Positions 34,750 through 46,800 of a stretch of 64,000 bases of DNA are shown one piece after another (the first letter of the stretch is position 1; the number at the start of each line of letters is the position of its first letter). The DNA lies in contig OX377205.1 of assembly GCA_947396885.1 (NCBI GenBank), positions 98,624,428 through 98,688,427 on the forward strand. The letters run 5' to 3'. The DNA is from Heligmosomoides polygyrus polygyrus (Eukaryota > Nematoda > Chromadorea > Rhabditida > Heligmosomidae). Under the pieces are notes generated by a model that did not search any database, was not told the DNA's origin, and saw nothing but the letters and a program-made list of their open reading frames with translations. The position numbers were made by a program, and so were the translations under genes.

Positions 34750-35250
34750 GCCCTGCTTCTGTCATGGGTTTTTGCTGGTGTAACTGCCGACGAGAAGACG
34801 CCACTATGCTTCATTAATCTAGGAGTGAAAGTGAACAGTGAGAGCTATGTATATTTGGACCTTCTGAAGGACGAACTGTTACCCTGGACTAGTGCTTACT
34901 TTGGAAATCACTCCTGAACCTTCCAACAGGACGGAGCTCCAGCTCACAGAGCAAGAATGGTGCAGGACGGTGCGAAGGCAACTTCATCAGCTTCCACGAG
35001 TGGCCGGCCAACTCTACGGATTTGAATCCGGTGAATTACACCGTGCGGCCAGTTCTGGAAGCCAGAGCCCGCGGGAAACCTCTCCGCTCTGTGGCTTCTT
35101 TGAAGGAAGTTCTCCAGGAAGGTGTGTGATGAGCTCGACGTGCCACACTTACGTTCTGCCGTTGATGCCTTCCCGAAGCACTTCAAGGCCTGCATCGACT
35201 CCGATGGAGATATCTTCGAATTTTGATGTTGTGTACGGTTTACAATAGAC
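34750..35250 (+). pseudogene. maT/Tc1-like transposase C-terminal relic
   Basis: The frame reads GVTADEKTPLCFINLGVKVN, then LLKDELLPWTSAYFG and TFQQDGAPAHRARMVQ (second catalytic Asp), then decayed text, ending with AVDAFPKHFKACIDSDGDIF. This is the second half of an IS630/Tc1-type transposase. A truncated RTE is inserted directly downstream (35262-36374). The sequence beyond it includes ATAATTTTGGCGCACTCTGT at 36460-36479, which may be this element's right terminus (inference). Confidence 0.7.
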
Positions 35251-35261
35251 TAATAAACATA

Positions 35262-36374
35262 CTTACTTACTTTGATACTTTGATGGTCCTTTTGTCGGCT
35301 GGAGGTCTTCTCAGCGGGGACCACAACTCTTCCAGACCGCTCGATCTCTGGCTGCTTGCATCCAGTGAGGCAGACTCCGCTCTCTGAAAGATCTGGAGAA
35401 TGAGTCTGCCCATCGCGTTGGCGGTCGTCCCAGTGGTCTCTTATGGTCTCTCGGGAGCCATTCTGTGACACGGAGACTCCATCTGTCGTCCTTTCGTCGA
35501 AGCAGGTGTCCGGCCCAGCGATATTTGGACTTCTTCATGTACTGCAGCGGGTCTGCTAATTGCGACTTCTCCCGTAGCTCCGAGCTTCATAGGCCTTCTT
35601 TCCATTGCTGACGAAGGCTTGTTCTCAGAAGACATCTCTCCAGTGCACGATGCGTAGTTTGCATCGCTCTGGCGATTGTCTTGTTGTTGGGCCAGGTTTC
35701 CGTCGCGTAACACATCGCAGGCAGTACAGAGGCGTTGAATGTCGAGGCCCTGAGGCCGGGATCCTTCACCTGATCGGTGACTTCGCGAATCGAACTGAAG
35801 GCTGCCCATGCTGCGCGTCTCCTGCGGGCGATTTCAGGAGCGAGGTCGTTATCCATGTTCAGCTCTCTTCCCAGATAGACGTAGGAGTCGACCTGTTGCA
35901 GAGCGACTCGATTTAACCTTACGAGTCCCGTGTCACACCACTGGTTGACCATAAACTGCGTTTTGGACATATTCATGTCCAATCCAATCTTCATACCTGC
36001 CACATTGAGCTCGTTCAGCATTTCCTCGGCTTTTGCCGTGCTGGTAGAGATGAGAACAATATCGTCGGCGAAGCGAAGGTTGCTGATCCGTTTACTGTCG
36101 ACGAGGTAGCCTCTATCGTCCCAGTTCAAGTCTTTCATGGCATCCTGGAGTGCCGCTGTGAATAGCTTGGGAGAAATCGTGTCTCCCTGCCGTACTCCTT
36201 TCCCGATAGGAATTCTAAGCTTTCGATCGAACAGCTGGATGGTAGTCGATGTGTTCGAGAAGCATTCGTCGAGAAGTTGGATGTAGGGCGATGGTATATC
36301 AGCGTGCACAAGTGCGTTCAAAACGGCGTTGATTTCCACAGAGTCAAACGCCTTCCGGTAATCGACGAAGACAT
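35262..36374 (-). mobile_element. RTE retrotransposon, 5'-truncated second copy
   Basis: The 11-mer CTAATAAACAT flanks both ends (about 35251-35261 and 36375-36385), a target duplication. The minus frame (36339-35587) covers RT motifs B (KGVRQGDTISPKLF) and C (LRFADDIVLIS). It is about 98% identical by eye to the 29.2-kb copy. It starts in the VEINA segment of motif A, so everything upstream was lost by 5' truncation. It shares the TGA in the KEGL/SSELRE junction with the other copy. The C-terminal frame then continues intact through HLLRRKDDRW to RAVWKSCGPR. Confidence 0.92.
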
Positions 36375-36385
36375 GGGCTAATAAA

Positions 36386-37046
36386 CATTATTAGACTAAT
36401 AACGCAGATTCTCGAAAGTGTTGCATTTTCGCTTTCCGCGATCTGAATACCTTGTCTCCATAATTTTGGCGCACTCTGTATATAGAATAGTCTGTAGTGT
36501 ATATATAATGTATATAGAATGTATATGTATATAGAATAGTCTGTGTATTGAAAATATAGATACAGTAGCATGTAGTATAAAATAGAGGACAGTATGCAAA
36601 AGAATCAGCTAGGCGATTGAAGTACTATAAAATACTTTGTTAAAAGTAAGTAATTATATTAAAGGGAAAACAGTCCATCCATAAAAAACAATTTTCCACG
36701 TCTTCACAGTTGTCTGAAAGAGATCGTGGGATGGTGCTTCCCACTGTCTTTTCTGGGAGAAAATGTCGTAATACTTCTGGTGCTAAGTAGGAATAGTAAG
36801 CTAGTCCTTCCCCTATGTACATGGTCTGGAAATTTAGTATCTACTTGATCTCAGTTTCTCTTCCCTTCTGAAAATCTTGAAGGAAAAACTAAATCTATGA
36901 CAGTAAGCTAGACACACCATAGCTACTGCGTCATATCTTCTTCTACCGATTTCCTATTTTCTTCGTGTGTAAATTGCTCATCGTATTTCTGATTTGATTC
37001 TGTGATTTCTGTTTCGTTTTTAAGCATCGCCGAAACACTGTTTGTT
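36386..37046. other. Intergenic sequence, AT-rich; left flank of the Penelope-like pair
   Basis: It contains TATATAGAATAGTCTG-type degenerate tandem phrases at 36480-36545. A ~65-bp segment (36971-37038, TTGATTCTGTGATTTCTGTT) recurs in direct orientation at 40254-40318, on the other side of the Penelope-like inverted pair. Confidence 0.6.
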
Positions 37047-37790
37047 GGTTTGATATGATGGAACGTTTACTTCGGCCTGACTTTTCCACAATTTCGTCGT
37101 TTTCAAAGGCCTGAAAGAAGTTCGAAACCCAAGATCAGGCACTCATCTCGGCAAAGTCTTATGCCTCCAACTCAGCCAGTTTCAACGAATTCCTAGGAAC
37201 GCCAAGGTGAATCCTACAGAAGCAAGCCGTACCCACCGTTGTTCCACCAGCACTGAGTGAAAGCTCAGTTATTGGGCTACCGTAGAGCAAATGAGACCTA
37301 CCAAGTATAAATCTGCAGTGATTTTAAGCTACAGAAGTACTTGGTCTTGGTCTCATATCCCACACAACGGAATGAACGGCAAAAAATCACTTATGATCGA
37401 AATGCACTTGTTTCGGTTGTTCATCGTTGGGTTCCGTTCTCGAATCCAAAAAGCCTCTAGAGTCTTTCTGGCTCCAATCTCACTTTCACATATCAACACA
37501 ATGCACTTTATACTAAAATCGTCTCCACCGTGGGCTTCCTCTCGGTGTTTACCGAGTGGGGTTAGTAAGCTCCGCTTCTGCTTTCCAGCTAGATGCTCCC
37601 TGATGCGACCACTTAGTGCCCTCCCTGTTTCACCTATGTATAGCTCGCCACAGGTTAAACACTGAAGTTGGTAAACAACGCCCTTCTGCGCACAGTCTCC
37701 ACTCCTTCCGTACGGGCAAACCACGCAGTCTCTCATTATGCATGAGCGATCGTAAAGCCTATTTCGAAGGAGCGAGAGGAGTCACGCTTG
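37047..37790 (-). mobile_element. Penelope-like element, left copy (5'-truncated)
   Basis: The minus-strand 3' part of a Penelope-like element carries its GIY-YIG endonuclease (37736-37353) and a ~300-bp 3' region (37047-37350). The whole segment is inverted relative to 38035-38456 plus 39731-40056, making one arm of a large inverted repeat. The 5' side stops near 37790, where it meets the other copy head to head. Confidence 0.85.
37353..37736 (-). CDS. Penelope-like GIY-YIG endonuclease domain, open frame
   Basis: This is the C-terminal endonuclease of a Penelope-like retroelement, which nicks target DNA to prime reverse transcription. A CVVCPYGRSGDC cysteine cluster precedes the domain. 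The core is VVYQLQCLTCGELYIGETG (GIY-YIG equivalent), followed by the catalytic Arg in GRIREHL, the catalytic Glu in TLEAFWIRER and the NNRN Asn. All four expected catalytic positions are present. Upstream codons (NRLYDRSCIMRD, across the listed start) continue the frame, so the start shown is only the first Met. It is truncated and lacks the RT. Spacing of CxxC to YIG is as in Penelope/Neptune families. Confidence 0.85.
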   Translation of the reverse strand: MRDCVVCPYGRSGDCAQKGVVYQLQCLTCGELYIGETGRALSGRIREHLAGKQKRSLLTPLGKHREEAHGGDDFSIKCIVLICESEIGARKTLEAFWIRERNPTMNNRNKCISIISDFLPFIPLCGI

Positions 37791-38456
37791 CTGGCCTCCA
37801 ATATTGCGCGTCTCAATGGGTACGAACCAAGACAACGAAGTGGCCGGATGGGATACAGACCTGGTGAAAATGCGCGGGAAAACAAAGTATGTCTCCAACT
37901 GCCTTTCATTTCTGACGAAATCACGGCAGCTATACGTCTCCGCCTAGTGCGAGCAAACTTGGACGATGAAGTTGTGCTGGTTAATATACCAGGAAGCAAT
38001 ATAAAACGGCTCCTAGTCCGCAATAGGCTTTTACTATCATGGATCGCTCATGCATAATGAGAGACTGTGTGGTTTGCTCGTATGGAAGGAGTGGAGACTG
38101 TGTGCAGAAGGGCGTTGTTTACCAACTACAGTGTTTAACCTGTGGCGAGCTATACATAGTTGGAACAGGGAGGGCACTAAGTGTTCGCATCAGGGAACAT
38201 CTAGCGGGAAAGCAGAGGCGGAGCTTACTAACCCCACTCGGTAAACATCGAGAGGAAGCCCGCGGTGGAGACGATTTTAGTATAAAGTGCACCGTGTTGA
38301 TCCTGTGATACTGAGATTAGAGCCAGAAAGACTCTAGATGCTTTTTGGATTCGAGAACGGAACCCAACGATGAACAACCGAAACGAGTGCATTTCGATCA
38401 CAAGTGACTTTTTGCCGTTCATTTCGCTGTGTGGGATATGAGACCAAGACCAAGTA

Positions 38457-39728
38457 TTAGGTTGGTGCATAAGTTCTCGGACATTTGATCCCTCCTGAAT
38501 TGGAAGCGCATTTTCCCGCCAAATTTCTCACATGTTTCAACGCGTAAATGATCGATCAATAGAGAAAGAAAAGGGCTACAAAACTGTTCCTGACATTTAC
38601 TTCTGCGTTGTTAACGTCAGCTATTGTGGCTAGGCAATTCATCCCAACTGAGACGCATATTCGGCACGTCATGTTATTCCTGCATCAATCTGGCCTCAAT
38701 GCCAACGAATCGTATCGTCGCCTGAAGGATGTTTACAGCGAGAGCGCTCCTGCTCGAAGTACTGCGTACCAGTGGTTCTCGAAGTTTGCAGTTGGTGAAT
38801 TCTCCGTTGAAGATAATGAACGAGAAGGGCGCCCGATGACACTGGATTTGGATGGCACCGAAGCAGAGTGGAAGCGGACCCATACCAAACCACTCGCGAA
38901 CTGTCAAGCACTCTTGGTGTTCGTCACTCAACAGTCGTTCGAGGATTGAAGTCGATTGGCAAGGTGCAAAATTGGGTCGCTGGGTACCTCACGACTTGAC
39001 ACAACATGACATGGATCGCAGAGCCGATGTCGCTCTGTCTCTCCTTACCCTCAGACGTACCTACGGATGGCTGGACAACCTTGTCACCGGGGATGGGAAG
39101 TGGATACTCTACCCTAGGTATCACCGGCGTGCACAGTGGGTTGACGCAACTGGAAAGGCAGAGGACGTTCCGAAACTCGACCTTCACGTGAAAAAGGTGA
39201 TGCTATGCATTTGGTGGAGCGTTCTTGGCGTAGAATACTGGGAGCTGCTGGACGAAGGGATGACTGTGATGGCAGAGGTTTACGTCAACCAACTGAGGAA
39301 GCTGAGGGCCCACCTTCAAACCACGCGGGGAGAGCAAGTGAAGGTGTATTTTCAACACGACAACGCTGGACCGCATATTGCTAGAGCGACGGTGGCTGAA
39401 TTGGCGGACTACGGATGGACCGTTCTTCCACATCCACCTTACTCACCAGATCTCGCTCCTTCTGATTATCATCTGTTTTCGAGCCTTCAACGCTATTTGG
39501 ACGGCCAGCAATTCAGGAACCGAGAGGATGTCAAGGAGGCACTGCTCACATTTTTCGAATCACAACCGGCCACCTTTTGGAGAAAAGGCATCCATGACTT
39601 TCCAGCACGTTGGCGAAAGACAATTGATGTAAAGGGCGGTTACTTCAAATGATTTGATATTGTTTTCGCATGTTGTGATAATGAATATTTCATGCCCCAA
39701 ATGTCCGAGAACTTATGCACCAACCTAA
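38457..39728 (+). mobile_element. mariner transposon (TTAGGTTGGTGCATAAG ends) inside the Penelope-like arm
   Basis: 1,272 bp with 31-bp inverted repeats starting TTAGGTTGGTGCATAAGTTC, apparently without mismatch, and TA at both flanks (38455-38456, 39729-39730). The ends resemble the cecropia-type mariners (TTAGGTTGGTGCAAAAG). Removing it restores the inverted-repeat partner of 37310-37345, so the insertion postdates formation of the Penelope-like pair. Confidence 0.95.
38608..39652 (+). pseudogene. mariner transposase with two frameshifts
   Basis: The N-terminal part in the first frame (38608-38850) reads HIRHVMLFLHQSGLNANESY and STAYQWFSKFAVGEFSVEDN. A second frame holds QTTRELSSTLGVRHSTVVRG. 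A third (38960-39652) holds GRWVPHDLTQ, LVTGDGKWILY (first Asp kept, but DGKW for the usual DEKW), FQHDNAGPHIA, and PHPPYSPDLAPSDYHLF (third Asp). Spacing of the last two Asp is that of DD34D. One frameshift lies near 38850 and another at AAAATTGGGTCG (about 38970). Inverted repeats are still perfect, so this copy could be mobilised in trans (inference). Confidence 0.9.
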
Positions 39729-40056
39729 TACTTCTGTAGCTTAACATCACTGGAGATTTATACTTGGTAGGTCTCATTTGCTCTATGGTAGTTCACAACT
39801 TGTGCAATAAATGAAATGAAATAAAGTGAAATAACTGAGCTTTCACTCAGTGCTGGTGGAACAACGGTGGGTACGGCTTGCTTCAGTAGGATTCACCTTG
39901 TCGCTCTTAGGAATTCGTTGAAACTGACTGAGTTGGAAGCATAAGTCTTTGCCGAGATGAGTGCCTGATCTTAGGCTTCGAACTTCTTCCAGACCTTTGA
40001 AAACGACGAAATTGTCGAAACGTCAGGCCGAAGTAAACGTTCCATCATATCAAACC

Positions 40057-40839
40057 TGCGTGGCACAGAAGTATTGAAACAATTCAGACATGCCCAGGTT
40101 TCATGACACTCAAACATGGAAAATACTGTTTGTTGGCTAATTTAGACTACGGCTAATTTATGCTAATTTAGCTTAAGAATGTATGTGTTGTAGCCTGCTT
40201 CCAGCTCTGTTTATGTCTGGTTATGTCTGGGTACACTTATCTCCAAACCCGCGTGGATTGCTCCTCGTATTTCCGATTCGATTCTCTGATTTCTGTTTCG
40301 TTTTTAGGCGTCGCCGTAACCACCTTTTTGTTGCAAACTTGTTCATTTTTCTCACTTTTTTCTTTCTGGACTAGTATTTTAGTCACATGGCTTATTTCTG
40401 TTTGGGTTCTTCGTTTTACACATGTGGCACGTTCCTGAAACGTATTCAAATGCATAAATAAATTGTCTTCTTCGTGTAGCATGGATCAAGAACGAACGCC
40501 ATGCTGCATATGCCTCCAATCAAAAACTTCATCCGGAACTTCGTTGATCTACACAACTGGTGTTTTCAGATCTGGAATGTTTGGACTGGATGGCAGATCT
40601 ATTTCTTTAAGTCTCTTCCTAAATGCCTAGGTTAGGTGTCTCTGTAGCACTGTGAGGGGTTAATTAAAACCATTTTGCTGAGTTCAGCAGCCGATTTCCG
40701 TGTTTACTATGAATATTTCTTCCTCGGTAACTTTTCTTCGGAACGGTTTTTAATCCCATTACTTCCTCTTGGACTCTTTCCTGCTGGCCACAATGCGTTT
40801 TGCGTGACTACTATCAATTTCATATGGAGGATTAAGCAC
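40057..40839. other. Intergenic sequence upstream of the receptor gene
   Basis: It contains the direct-repeat partner (40254-40318) of 36971-37038. No additional exon in phase with the receptor was found. A promoter cannot be read from the sequence. The trans-splice acceptor at 40844-40850 implies that transcription starts somewhere in this stretch. Confidence 0.4.
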
Positions 40840-40843
40840 GCCG

Positions 40844-40850
40844 TTTTCAG
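40844..40850 (+). promoter_or_regulatory. Probable spliced-leader trans-splice acceptor
   Basis: The acceptor CGTTTTCAG/ACGAAC lies 23 nt upstream of the receptor ATG, with no donor or ORF upstream that could pair with it. In nematodes this is the usual position for SL1 addition. Confidence 0.6.
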
Positions 40851-40873
40851 ACGAACAACTTCTCCATTCTTGG

Positions 40874-43800
40874 ATGGACGCCTCCAATTTCACCGCGGAA
40901 GACTTTGCTCGTTGGCTGCGTGCCGGTCGTATGGACGTGCTCGAAAATAATGGTTCGTTGTTGGCCATTCTGTGCTGAGACGAAACGGCAGGGATCAGAT
41001 TCGAACCATTTTCAGTGTGGGACTGGGAGGGCACGGCTCGAGGCTTCGGCATATCGTACGTGACGCTCGGTACGCTGGCGATCGCACTGAATTCAGTATT
41101 CCTCTACTCACTTCTGGCGAGGAGACGCAAGGCCTTCTCACACGCCTTCTACATTATGATACTCGACTTCACCATTATTGACACTCTCAAAGGTATTTTA
41201 TTCTGTTGTCTTGTTGCCGAAAAGACTAGAAGCACACAGCCTTCAGGATGCTCAAAAGATACAGGGAATCGCCATCTTTTTCGCTTTTCAATGAAGCAGT
41301 TTTCACCCATGGATAGCTCCCAGAAGAATGTGAAGCAGAATACCGTACCTACTTATATGGCGCTTCAGATCAGAGAACAATGCCGTTTGATACATAGAGA
41401 GCTCGAAAACAGCGAAAATTCCAAAACATTCACTTCCAGACTGTTGATCGATCGATAATTATTCTTGTAATGCTGAAATGAAGATTCAGTATATGTACTT
41501 TTCTTTACTTTTTAAACTCTGATCAGTAATGAATAAAGGATAAGGGCCGGCGTTGGTCAAGCCCTTTGCGGAATGCGCCACGCATCCTACTTCTACGGAA
41601 TATCGTGGGGTCGATCTGAATAAAGAAATAGAAGAACAAGTGCATAAAGAAGCAGTTTCAATTACAGGCGTTTCTTCCATACTGTTCGCCATCAAGCTGC
41701 TCAAAACAGACCTGAATTCCGATCAGTCGCTGATATCGATTCGAATCGATCAATACAGCGGCGTGCTGCTACGGTAAATTGCTTGTATCATAGGTTCTCA
41801 GTCATAAAAGTTCACAAACTGGCCGTTTTCAGGTTCTCGAATCTGGCCACAATACTCAATCTCCTGAGCATTACGCTGAACGAATACGTGTTTATTTGTT
41901 ATCCACTGCGCTACTCAACACTAATAACAAGGTGAGTGACTCCACCTGCTATCGTAGCAGTTTTCCTCCATGCTATAGCTTTTTTAAAAGGGGACGCACG
42001 CTGCACAAGATTCGATAGAAAGGTATGCCCTTACCCGGGGTCTTTCAGAATCAGGTGGTGTATGGCGTTCATTCATCTTGTGTGAAAAGTACGATACAGT
42101 GATCTGTGATCAGCCGAAGCGTTTGAGGGTCTTTAGGCGAGAATTATAGTTCCGACTTGTAGCGGCGCGGTATAAAAGCTATCAATATCGATCGCCTGCG
42201 CCGCGCAATCGATAGAGGTAGACTTCATGACGCCGCGCTGTCCGGCGTCAGAAGTATAAATCCCGCCTTAGACAGTGAGAAGAAGATACTCCAGAATGCT
42301 AGAGTGCTTGTGATTCTGTGTTCGTAAATATCATTCTTTGTTTAATCATAAGTTACTTTTTGAAAACAATTGTAGCAAGTCATAACAACTATTTAACTAA
42401 ATAAGTAAATAAATAAATAAATAGACCATTTGAACTTTTAAATTTTAAATTGAATTGAAAAATCTGAACTGTAAACTAATTGACTCCTCACGTTAAACTG
42501 GACAATCTTCTAAACAAACTCAATGCTTTTGAACTCAAAGAAAACGCCTTCAAAATTAAAACGAGCTTCTTACAGGATAAACTACAGACTTTCTAGATTG
42601 GCTAGAATACTTTTTTGTTCAACTAAATTTTATTGGGACTTTATTTGAAATTTCAATCTAATTTCCTGTCCAATAAGTGAATTCTTTTATTTTATACGAT
42701 CCTCATCTTTGTCCTTATTTTAATAGTGTTTTAATGTTCATTTTAAAGAGCAGGTAGTCGGCGGCCATTCCTTTGTGCCAAAAAAGAGATTGCGCCATGC
42801 GCTCTTCCAAGACAACGCGATTTTTATTCGATTGTTGGCTACATTTTTGTTTGCATAGATTTTTATCCCTGTAAACGATAAAACAAAAACAGCTGTAAAA
42901 AGAACACCATATATCTTCACTTTGATGATTTATCTAAGCAGCATTTATACTACCAGTCAAATAAAAATCGCGAAGCGTTTTCGTGCTCATGGCTCGTGAT
43001 CTCGTTATTTAACACACTAAACGATTGCCACTTCGTGGCGCTTTGAAGAAAAATTTATTTTAGTTTATTATTTTCTTAAAAATTAAAATAAAAAATATAT
43101 TTCGTTCACCCCGACAGCTTGATGTTAAAAAATTCAAAAAAAAAGGTTATATCACATTTCCTTCAGCAAAAAATTATTCTGACCGTCTTCGAGAGTTTGT
43201 AGCTTTATTATAGTGACAAGGTTGAAGCCATGTCTAGCCACGCCCTCACATTCCAGAAAACGGGTTGTTTTGGTGATCGCCTGCATCTGGATCATTTCGT
43301 CGACGATGACGTTTGCCAATATGGTTGCCGGTATTCAGAATCGTAGTCTTTGGATTGACGACGAATGTACCATGGATGGTATGTTTTGAGGTTTTTAAAG
43401 AGCGTTTTTAGAGAATACTTGATTACCCTATTTTACTTTGTTTCCTAATATAACTCCTAAATTTTGATTTAAATCTGGATTCGCCTTCCCGAGATCCTGG
43501 CCATAAAGCTCCATGACCGCGTTTATACTTATATCGTAGCGCGGCGACGCGATGTCATGTATAGTGGCCAAATCGATCGATCGCGTCGCTCGATCAATGT
43601 GTCCACCATGCGTGGCGTCGCGTCGCTCGGCGTCGATGTATAAACGGGCCACGTGACATGAAAATCAAGCTTTTTATGCTGTCTCAGATAGTGGCCTAAA
43701 CTCTTTAGTTTTTTAATAGTCGTTTTATATGCCCATACGCATTTAAAATCACATGTTCTTTCTACGTAACGGTCTCAAAACCTCATATGAAGTCGTGGAG

Positions 43801-46800
43801 TAAAAAACTGAAACAACGGTGGGAATTCTCAAGGCACTGAAGTGGCGAGAACTTTCCCTACAACCCAACATTAATAATTGGCCACGAGTGATGGTCACCT
43901 TACTGTCGCTCCCACCCGACTAGGACAGATCCCAGACATCTACCCTTTATTCATCGAACAGCAATTTTCAGCGAACACGACTGCGTCGTGCGTGCACCGT
44001 CTGCAGTCGTCGAGCTCGGCGCACTTCATCTACCACCTCGGCCTCGTTGTCTTCTGCATCCTTTGCCTTGCCATCACCGCCTACTCTTACAGCATTCTTC
44101 TTCGGTGAGTTCCACTCACGTCATCTACCTAGTGCCTTCAGTGTGGCTGCAGACGTTTCAGCACGCACTTTTCCAGGGTTGTCTCCGGCGTCGTTAAGGC
44201 TGAAATGAAGCAAAACGCCGAGCTCGAGCATCTCAAGGAACGAACCGACGATGGTGAGCCTGAATCGAAACCTTAGACCCCGTTTATACTTCCGACGCCG
44301 AGCGACGCGACGGCAGGTAAAGTGGCCAAATTGATCGATCGCGTCGCTCAATCAATATTGCCACTTTACGTGGCGTCGCGTCGCTTGGCGTTGAAGTATA
44401 AACGGAGCCTTAGATCTTGTAGAATTGAATTCGCTTGACGCGCCGGAAAGGATACCGGCGCAGCTTTGCGTTAACAACATGGCAATGTATGAAAACGATA
44501 TACAGATTCCATTACTGGCTATTAGGATCTTAGAAGCATTTTGGATGGTCAGCTCCGCTTTATTTCAGCCATTGCACTGCTATCCCACGCATTCCATAAG
44601 GACTTCGAACATGCTGTGCACCTTGAGAGTGCTTTATTTCATCATAAAAAGCATTTCTTTCACTTGGACTGCTAGCTGGTTGTGTCGATAAATAGTCCTG
44701 TCCTATTTTTACAACAAATTTACTCGTGTTGGTGTCTGTTCGTTTGACGTTGGTTCGCGATTAATTTGAATTCTTTATCGTGTCGCCAAAAATGGCAAAA
44801 ATCTGCAATAATACGGTAGGAGCTCTCTACTTCGAAAAAATCATAGAGGTCATCCTCGAAATGAAGAGTCACCAGGCTAGAGAGCGAAGTGGGTCACGTC
44901 TGAGAAACTGTTCACACTCCACGATGGGAGCGAGAGGGAAGGCATAATTATCGATTAGTGCCGAGCTATCGCCAGGGAGAAGTCGCTCCCGTCGCGAAGT
45001 ATGAACAGGGCTGGCTTAAGACACGACTCGTACGAGAGACTGAGGGCCTATTCATACTTGTTCATACTTCGCGACAAGAGCGACAAGAGCGACAAAAGCG
45101 AAAAGAGCGACAAGAGCGACTGGGGCGACGGACATAGTGTGGTGTACGTGAATATTTACGTACACCACACTACATCCGTCGCCCCAGTCGCTCCAGTCGC
45201 TCTTGTCACTTTTGCCGCGAAATATGAAAAGGCCCTGAGTTAGACATTGTTTACACTTACTACTTTATGCTTATACTTTACACTTACTTTACACTTTCTT
45301 TACGTTTACCATTTTTACAATTTCTCCGCGTGGAACGACACCATGATCGGCATAGGTATCGTTCTTTTATGCGCCTCCAAGCAGTGACACCATAGGTCCC
45401 GTTTATACTTCCATCGCCACGCGACGCAACTGCCATCTATAGGGGCCTAAAGGTGCGAGCACATTTGGCAGCAGCGGCAGCGGCGACGGCCAATGCTTAA
45501 GCATAGGGACTCGATCTCAGCCAAATGCCAAGTGTGCCTGTGCCTTAAGGCCCGTTTATACCTCATACGCTGAGCGATGCGACGGCATGTATAGTAGCCA
45601 AATTGATCGATCGCGTCGCCCGATCAATGTGGCCACAGTACGTGGCGTCGCGTCGAAGTATAAACAGGGCCTAACCAGGAAACTATCTCAACGGTAGGTC
45701 GGAACGGCACAAGTGTTGTATATGGGCAGAATCGCCTCTCTCTGGGAATCAACAAAATGCAAATATCTCGACCCCAATAGAGCTCTTCGCAGAGTTAGGG
45801 ACGACAGAAGTTTGGCCGTTGGCGGCGTTAGCCCTATGCCCGGTGGCGGAGGGCGGGATCAAGTTGGCTGGAAACAGCGATGACGTGTGAGCGATGGTGG
45901 CGCAGTGCGTAGAGGAGCGGCGTAATCCCCATAATCGCTGTCTCTAGCCAACATGAGCTCGCCCTCCGCGTGCAGGCATAGGGCTAACGCCGCTAAGGCG
46001 CCTTTTATACTCCCGCCGCGCAGCGGCGCGTCAATTCGAGACGCGGCGCGGCCAGTCGCGCCGCGCCCGAATTTGACGCGCCGCTACGCGAATGTAGTTA
46101 GAAAGGGGAGCGTCAGCGACGCGCGTCGACCAACTTCTACGTACTACGTTCCGTGCGCCACAAAGGACGACGGAGGAGACGGTCCATGAGTCACTGAAGA
46201 ACCAAAACAGAAAGGATTTGTCTGGCCGATTAGCGGAATGCATCTGGCTAGTGTTAGTGGTGGGATGCCTGTGGGGAGCGACGAATCCTCTCTTAAAGCT
46301 GGGGTCAAAGTCGTCTGCTCAACATATGGATGAAATTATTGACAGTGGCATTGAGTCGAGTCTCCTGCAATGTAAATGGCACTAAACGACTCTTTATTTT
46401 GCAACATGTGCGGGTTCAAAAGTAAAATTGTTGGAAAATACTCATTATCGAGAATCGCTCAGAATTCTCTCTCATATTGCCATTCCAGGCTCATTGTTCA
46501 CTGAACATACCTTTAGCGCAGTAGGTAAAACTTCGTGAATGTCTACAGATCTCCATTCCCTTCCTAGGTTGCGAAAGGTACGGGTGACTAAGGTAATGGT
46601 TACCGAAAACGAATGTCAGATTCGTGATCTGCACCTCAAATACCCCCCCCCTGGAGAACTTTGGTCAAAAAACCTTTTCGACCTCTAGTCGACCTCTGGA
46701 GTCCTGAAAGTACAATAGTGCCATAATTTTGCTAAACCTTCTTTGTTTTGTTATTTGTGGAGCCAAAACAAAGAGGACATAGCAAAATGATTCATCTCGG

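Larger units (their letters stand above)
37790..40056 (+). mobile_element. Penelope-like element, right copy, split by a mariner
   Basis: From 37790 the + frame gives NIARLNGYEPRQRSGRMGY, LPFISDEITAAIRLRLVRA and LLVRNRL. This is the conserved stretch between RT and endonuclease in Penelope-like elements. An insertion of about 8 bp at 38030-38040 (relative to the left copy) breaks the frame before the GIY-YIG domain, which resumes as CVVCSYGRSGDC...YQLQCLTCGELYI (38048-38306) with Gly-Glu changed (IVGTG). A mariner interrupts it at 38457-39728. The 3' region continues 39731-40056. Both copies therefore lie head to head with 3' ends outward. Confidence 0.85.
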
